From positions 1-10,020 of the forward strand of contig JAZBPA010000049.1 of NCBI GenBank assembly GCA_036351435.1: DNA of 10,020 nucleotides, read 5' to 3'. Below, piece by piece: positions 7,647 through 10,020 of the stretch. The notes beneath the pieces are model-generated. The model worked only from the letters and a program-made list of their open reading frames with translations. It searched no databases and was not told where the DNA came from. The position numbers and the translations under genes were made by a program. The DNA comes from JAAUQA01 sp036351435 (GTDB taxonomy: Bacteria; Pseudomonadota; Gammaproteobacteria; Competibacterales; Competibacteraceae). Every line of letters starts with the position of its first letter. Positions within the stretch are counted from its first letter, which is position 1.

Positions 7647-8354
7647 TCAGTTGTTCGAGATCGACACATCCAAGCGGACGAATTCGCTGCGTCGGTTCGC
7701 ATCCCGCCCGGATTCGGTCGCATTCTCTGCAATAGGATAATCTTCACCGTAGCCTTTAGCGACCAGTCGATTAGCCTTGACCCCCCGAGCGATCAGATAG
7801 TCCTTCACCGCTTCCGCACGGCGCTGAGACAGGCTCAGGTTATAACTCGCGGAGCCGACCGAATCAGTATGACCGGCAACCAATAGAACCGCTTTGGCCA
7901 AGGTTGCGCTTTGCAACGCAATAGCATATTCGTTCAAAAGGGTATAGGCGTCGCTGCGAATCCGCGCAGAATCCGTATCAAAGTGAATCAAGGCCATAGT
8001 TTGGGGGCGGTTGCGGATCAGCGCGGTATAGTCAGACATATCGACGGGCCTAGGCGGCTCAGCAGTTGGCGAAGACGTGGGCAGGGTCGAAGTCGGGGTC
8101 GAAGTCGGGGTCGAAGTCGGCGATTCAACCGGGTCTTGGACAATACCGCCTAAGCCGCGCACCGGGCCCACTCCGCGGCCACCGCGTAATTTGAAGCCGG
8201 GTTGAGTATCACTTTGAACGCTTAACGCCCGTTCGATTTCTTCAGCCGTCTCAGGGCGTGGTGGCGCGGCACTCAAAGCACCGCAAGCGAGGCAAAACAT
8301 CAGGCCGGTAAGCCAGCCATACAGAAAGCGCATATCACACCGAAAGCTTTTCAC
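7647..8354 (-). CDS. OmpA-family peptidoglycan-binding periplasmic protein
   Basis: Protein of 235 aa. Residues 8-29 are a signal peptide (MRFLYGWLTGLMFCLACG, cleavage after ALSA). Residues 30-75 are a Gly/Arg-rich stretch, 76-104 a Pro/Ser/Thr-rich linker containing (PTST)3, and 119-232 a C-terminal OmpA domain. The domain shows IHFDTDSARI, then VAGHTDSVGSASYN, LSQRRAEAVKDYL, VAKGYGE and the final ANRRSEF. By alignment with OmpA domains, Asp164 in HTDS and Arg179 in SQRR should hold the meso-diaminopimelate of peptidoglycan. There is no N-terminal beta-barrel, so this is a soluble or tethered wall-binding protein rather than a porin-like OmpA. The cysteines at 21 and 24 do not fit a lipobox. 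GTG 8354 has AAGGG 9 nt upstream and is preferred; ATG 8333 would give a more classical signal peptide and is a real alternative. It is first in the probable operon with the CHAT and autotransporter genes. Confidence 0.92.
   Translation of the reverse strand: MKSFRCDMRFLYGWLTGLMFCLACGALSAAPPRPETAEEIERALSVQSDTQPGFKLRGGRGVGPVRGLGGIVQDPVESPTSTPTSTPTSTLPTSSPTAEPPRPVDMSDYTALIRNRPQTMALIHFDTDSARIRSDAYTLLNEYAIALQSATLAKAVLLVAGHTDSVGSASYNLSLSQRRAEAVKDYLIARGVKANRLVAKGYGEDYPIAENATESGRDANRRSEFVRLDVSISNN
8085..8120 (-). repeat. Three perfect 12-nt tandem repeats encoding (PTST)3
   Basis: The plus strand reads GGTCGAAGTCGG three times with no mismatch (8085-8096, 8097-8108, 8109-8120). On the coding strand each unit is CCG ACT TCG ACC, Pro-Thr-Ser-Thr. 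It lies in the linker between the exported N-terminus and the OmpA domain. Perfect identity, including all wobble bases, suggests recent slippage. Because the unit is 12 nt, changes in copy number keep the frame and change only linker length. Confidence 0.85.
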
Positions 8355-8420
8355 AGCACATTACCCTTGTTACACGCGGCGGATTACCTTGTGGGCATAC
8401 GCCTTGGAGTCACTGTATTC

Positions 8421-8426
8421 AGTATA
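8421..8426 (-). promoter_or_regulatory. Possible -10 element upstream of the OmpA/CHAT/autotransporter operon
   Basis: The minus strand has TATACT here, 66 nt before the GTG at 8354, which is 5 of 6 matches to the sigma-70 -10 consensus. No good -35 hexamer sits 16-18 nt upstream; the best, TCATCA, matches 3 of 6. The promoter may need an activator, or may not be real. The 108-bp gap itself suggests that a promoter should be present between the reductase and OmpA genes. Confidence 0.3.
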
Positions 8427-8447
8427 AAGCTTTTGCCAGCCGTGATG

Positions 8448-8460
8448 AGTCTGTCAGACT
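8448..8460. promoter_or_regulatory. 13-bp perfect palindrome upstream of the OmpA operon
   Basis: AGTCTGTCAGACT is a perfect inverted repeat with 6-bp arms around one central base. It lies two bases past the reductase stop codon and about 21 bp upstream of the TATACT box. It could be an operator for the downstream operon or a weak 3'-end hairpin for the reductase mRNA. No U-tract follows, so an intrinsic terminator is unlikely. Confidence 0.35.
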
Positions 8461-8462
8461 AA

Positions 8463-9800
8463 CTAAGGACGGAATTCGAACTCCTCGGTAATGATGCGTT
8501 CGCGGGGTATGCCTAATGCCTGAAATTGGCGAGCCAAGTCTTTTACGAAGTTAAGCTGACCGCAGAGCATGACGGCGTAGTCGTCCAACGGCGCGATTTC
8601 ATCTGCAATTGCTGCGGCGGTAATCCTGCCGCGCTCTCCGGTCAGCCACAATGAGTAATCAATGTAAGAATCTGCATTCAAATAACTGTCGCGAATTTCC
8701 TCGTCATAAGCAGCATCTTCGGCGTTTCGGACGACGTAGTACAGCCAGATTCTGCGGAAATCCTTATTACTGAGTTCAAACGCCAACATGCCGAGAAACG
8801 GGGTAATGCCAATGCCCGAGCCGATGCAGACAATTCGCCGAAACGGAGCATAGCGATGAGCGGTAAAACTGCCAAATGGACCATAAACGTCAACCGGTTG
8901 ACCCGCTTCAAGTGATATCAGACGACGAGTAAAATCGCCAATGGTACGGATTGAAACCCGCAGCTCCCGATTGACCGGCGATGAGGACAGCGAGAATGGA
9001 TGGAATTCCTTGTTGTGTCCGGTTAGATTTGGGATGCGGAGAAAGACAAAGGTGCCGGGTTCGTACATCATGCGCCGATCAAGCGGACGCATGACCAGGT
9101 CGATAATATTGCTGCCCCTCTGCGCCGCGGTTTCGAGACGATAGCGATAGCGCGGTCCCAGCCGTTTGAACAAGAACACCCGATACAGCCACGCCATGCC
9201 ACCGATCAACAGCAGCATCACAATCCAGGTACGTAATGGTTCGAACTCGGCTATCGTACCGGGCTCAATGGATGCGTGTACGGTGCCGCCGATGAAAAAA
9301 AGACCAGTAAACCGGTGAACCGATAGCCAGTTTTCATAGCTCATCCACCGGTCATAGGCTAGCCCAGCAAGCAGCAATAATAGATAGAAAACCAGGATGT
9401 CCGCTGAACGTGCTTGCGGAGACCAAAAGGGCACGAACACATCACCTACTGAACCACCGTGTTGCAGCGCGGTTAAGGCTAGCAAGATAACGTGGGCAAT
9501 CATGAGCAGGATGGCTGCCGGCCCTACGATTCGATGAAACTGCACAGCCCGATCAAGACCACCGAACAACGGCTCCAAGACTTTAGCCCGTACTACCGCC
9601 AGTATGGCAATCGCCATCAGTGTAACCGACCAGAGCATGGTGATCTGAGAAAGCCCACGCCAAGGCCAAAACCCAGGCGGTGGTTCTCCCGGTAAGCGAG
9701 CAGCACCCCAAAGAATCGTCGTGATTAGCAGAGCAGCAATGGTCAAGATCCAACGCGGTTGCCCTAGCTCAAGATTAAAAAAACCGCTACTCGGCTTCAC
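8463..9800 (-). CDS. Ferric reductase-like transmembrane haem/FAD/NAD(P)H oxidoreductase
   Basis: Inner-membrane protein of 445 aa that should pass electrons from cytoplasmic NAD(P)H through FAD to two membrane haems and on to an acceptor on the far side. About six hydrophobic segments (near 17-35, 50-72, 90-112, 132-150, 161-177, 190-210) carry four histidines in two pairs, 89/103 and 162/175, spaced 14 and 13 residues as in FRE/NOX-type bis-haem proteins. The cytoplasmic half has the FAD motif HPFSLSSSP (267-275), the pyridine-nucleotide loop IGSGIGITPF (326-335), CGQLNFVKDL (413-422) and the terminal EEFEFRP. The acceptor could be ferric iron, oxygen or another electron carrier; the sequence does not decide. 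GTG 9800 is chosen because AGGGG (9814-9810) lies 9 nt upstream; a TTG at 9806 would be only 3 nt from it. I see no functional tie to the downstream envelope genes beyond shared orientation. Confidence 0.9.
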   Translation of the reverse strand: MKPSSGFFNLELGQPRWILTIAALLITTILWGAARLPGEPPPGFWPWRGLSQITMLWSVTLMAIAILAVVRAKVLEPLFGGLDRAVQFHRIVGPAAILLMIAHVILLALTALQHGGSVGDVFVPFWSPQARSADILVFYLLLLLAGLAYDRWMSYENWLSVHRFTGLFFIGGTVHASIEPGTIAEFEPLRTWIVMLLLIGGMAWLYRVFLFKRLGPRYRYRLETAAQRGSNIIDLVMRPLDRRMMYEPGTFVFLRIPNLTGHNKEFHPFSLSSSPVNRELRVSIRTIGDFTRRLISLEAGQPVDVYGPFGSFTAHRYAPFRRIVCIGSGIGITPFLGMLAFELSNKDFRRIWLYYVVRNAEDAAYDEEIRDSYLNADSYIDYSLWLTGERGRITAAAIADEIAPLDDYAVMLCGQLNFVKDLARQFQALGIPRERIITEEFEFRP

Positions 9801-9841
9801 TAGCAATTACCCCTATGCTTGCTGTTTGAATTGTTAAATCA

Positions 9842-9859
9842 ACGATACTTTAGGATCGT
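9842..9859. promoter_or_regulatory. Interrupted palindrome overlapping the -10: possible operator
   Basis: ACGATACTTTAGGATCGT has dyad symmetry at 14 of 18 positions: arms ACGAT and ATCGT, with inner CT and AG also paired. It covers the proposed -10 element and most of the spacer. A protein bound here would block RNA polymerase, so repression is the simplest inference. It does not resemble the Fur box I know. No regulator gene is visible in the window. Confidence 0.4.
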
Positions 9860-9871
9860 GCTAAAAATCAA
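9842..9871 (-). promoter_or_regulatory. Candidate sigma-70 promoter for the reductase gene
   Basis: On the minus strand, TTGATT (9871-9866) could be the -35 and TATCGT (9847-9842) the -10, with an 18-nt spacer. Each matches four of six consensus bases. Transcription would start near 9835, giving a leader of about 35 nt that contains the AGGGG ribosome-binding site. The match is moderate, but the placement fits the gap. Confidence 0.4.
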
Positions 9872-9929
9872 TCAGAAGCCGGGGCAACAGCTATCGATAG
9901 TAGGGCTTGGAGGGATAGATCGGGATTAA

Positions 9930-10020
9930 TTAATGCGGGGGATGGGACGCGTCTCCAAGCATTGCGTCGAGGGGTTGCACTGTGCCTAGATAGTTGCCTT
10001 GCGCATAATCAACACCACTG
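9930..10020 (-). CDS. EAL-domain protein, C-terminal end only (cut by window edge)
   Basis: An open minus-strand frame enters from the right edge (first full codon at 10019-10017) and ends at TAA (9932-9930). The 29 residues begin SGVDYAQGNYLGTVQPLDAM and end GDASHPPH. The GVDYAQGxYLGxxQPL pattern is the well-known last conserved block of EAL domains, the enzymes that hydrolyse the bacterial second messenger c-di-GMP to pGpG. Its closeness to the stop codon also fits, because EAL domains usually end the protein. The catalytic EAL and DDFG motifs and any sensor or GGDEF domain are outside the window, so activity cannot be judged. It is separated from the reductase gene by 129 bp and points the same way. 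Confidence 0.8.
   Translation of the reverse strand, partial: SGVDYAQGNYLGTVQPLDAMLGDASHPPH

Larger units (their letters stand above)
9801..9929 (-). other. Intergenic region upstream of the reductase gene
   Basis: This 129-bp gap separates the EAL-gene stop from the reductase start. It contains the ribosome-binding site AGGGG (9814-9810), the candidate promoter and operator listed separately, and a 10-bp palindrome CTATCGATAG at 9891-9900 that lies upstream of the -35 and could be another protein-binding site. No convincing intrinsic terminator for the EAL gene was seen, so readthrough into the reductase is possible. Confidence 0.5.

Noticed and set aside
7911..8153. Plus-strand frame rich in Arg/Gly (repeated GRSR)
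   Set aside because: The repeats are the antisense reading of the 12-nt PTST units in the OmpA-family gene, with no start signals of its own.
7647..8354. OmpA-family protein as a Pal-like lipoprotein
   Set aside because: Neither Cys21 nor Cys24 has a lipobox in front (LMFC and CLAC do not fit), while ALSA-A gives a normal signal peptidase I site.
9801..9929. Fur box upstream of the ferric reductase-like gene
   Set aside because: No stretch resembling the GATAAT-type Fur consensus was found; the palindromes present have a different sequence.
9905..9960. Inverted repeat GCTTGGAG ... CTCCAAGC with a 40-nt spacer around the EAL stop codon
   Set aside because: The arms are only 8 bp, half of the element is coding sequence, and the long spacer makes a stable hairpin or terminator unlikely. 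It may be chance.

Overview
All recognisable genes lie on the minus strand, so the window reads from its right end to its left. In transcription order they are: the C-terminal end of an EAL-domain c-di-GMP phosphodiesterase (9930-10020, cut by the window edge); a six-helix haem/FAD/NAD(P)H transmembrane oxidoreductase of the ferric reductase type (8463-9800); an OmpA-family peptidoglycan-binding protein (7647-8354); a large TPR protein with a C-terminal CHAT cysteine-peptidase domain and a lipoprotein signal (4642-7623); an autotransporter whose passenger is seven tandem bacterial Ig-like (Big_9-type) domains (1326-4586); a family-9 glycosyltransferase resembling LPS heptosyltransferases (243-1286); and the N-terminus of a GT4-type glycosyltransferase (1-246, cut by the window edge). 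No tRNA, rRNA, CRISPR array, insertion sequence or integrase was seen.

The organism is a Gram-negative (diderm) bacterium. An autotransporter beta-barrel, an OmpA C-terminal domain, a lipobox protein and LPS-type glycosyltransferases all point that way. The style of the proteins and a moderate GC content judged by eye suggest a gammaproteobacterium. The sequence alone does not identify a genus.

Layout: 9801-9929 is a short regulatory gap holding a candidate promoter whose -10 element coincides with an 18-bp interrupted palindrome. The reductase is probably its own unit. After a 108-bp gap containing a 13-bp palindrome and a TATACT box, the OmpA, CHAT and autotransporter genes follow with gaps of 23 and 55 bp, which looks like one operon. 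A strong 31-nt dyad-symmetric hairpin fills the 39-bp gap between the autotransporter and the GT9 gene. The GT9 stop and the GT4 start overlap as ATGA, so those two are translationally coupled.

The most interesting unit is the OmpA / CHAT-lipoprotein / Ig-repeat autotransporter trio. All three products are predicted to be exported to the envelope: one bound to peptidoglycan, one a membrane-anchored putative cysteine peptidase facing the periplasm or surface, and one a surface-displayed repeat protein. An inferred reading is that the CHAT protein processes or controls the autotransporter or another envelope substrate. The sequence does not prove this. Several starts need moving from the longest open frame: GT9 to ATG 1286, CHAT to ATG 7623 and the reductase to GTG 9800. 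Each choice rests on ribosome-binding-site position or start-codon quality.
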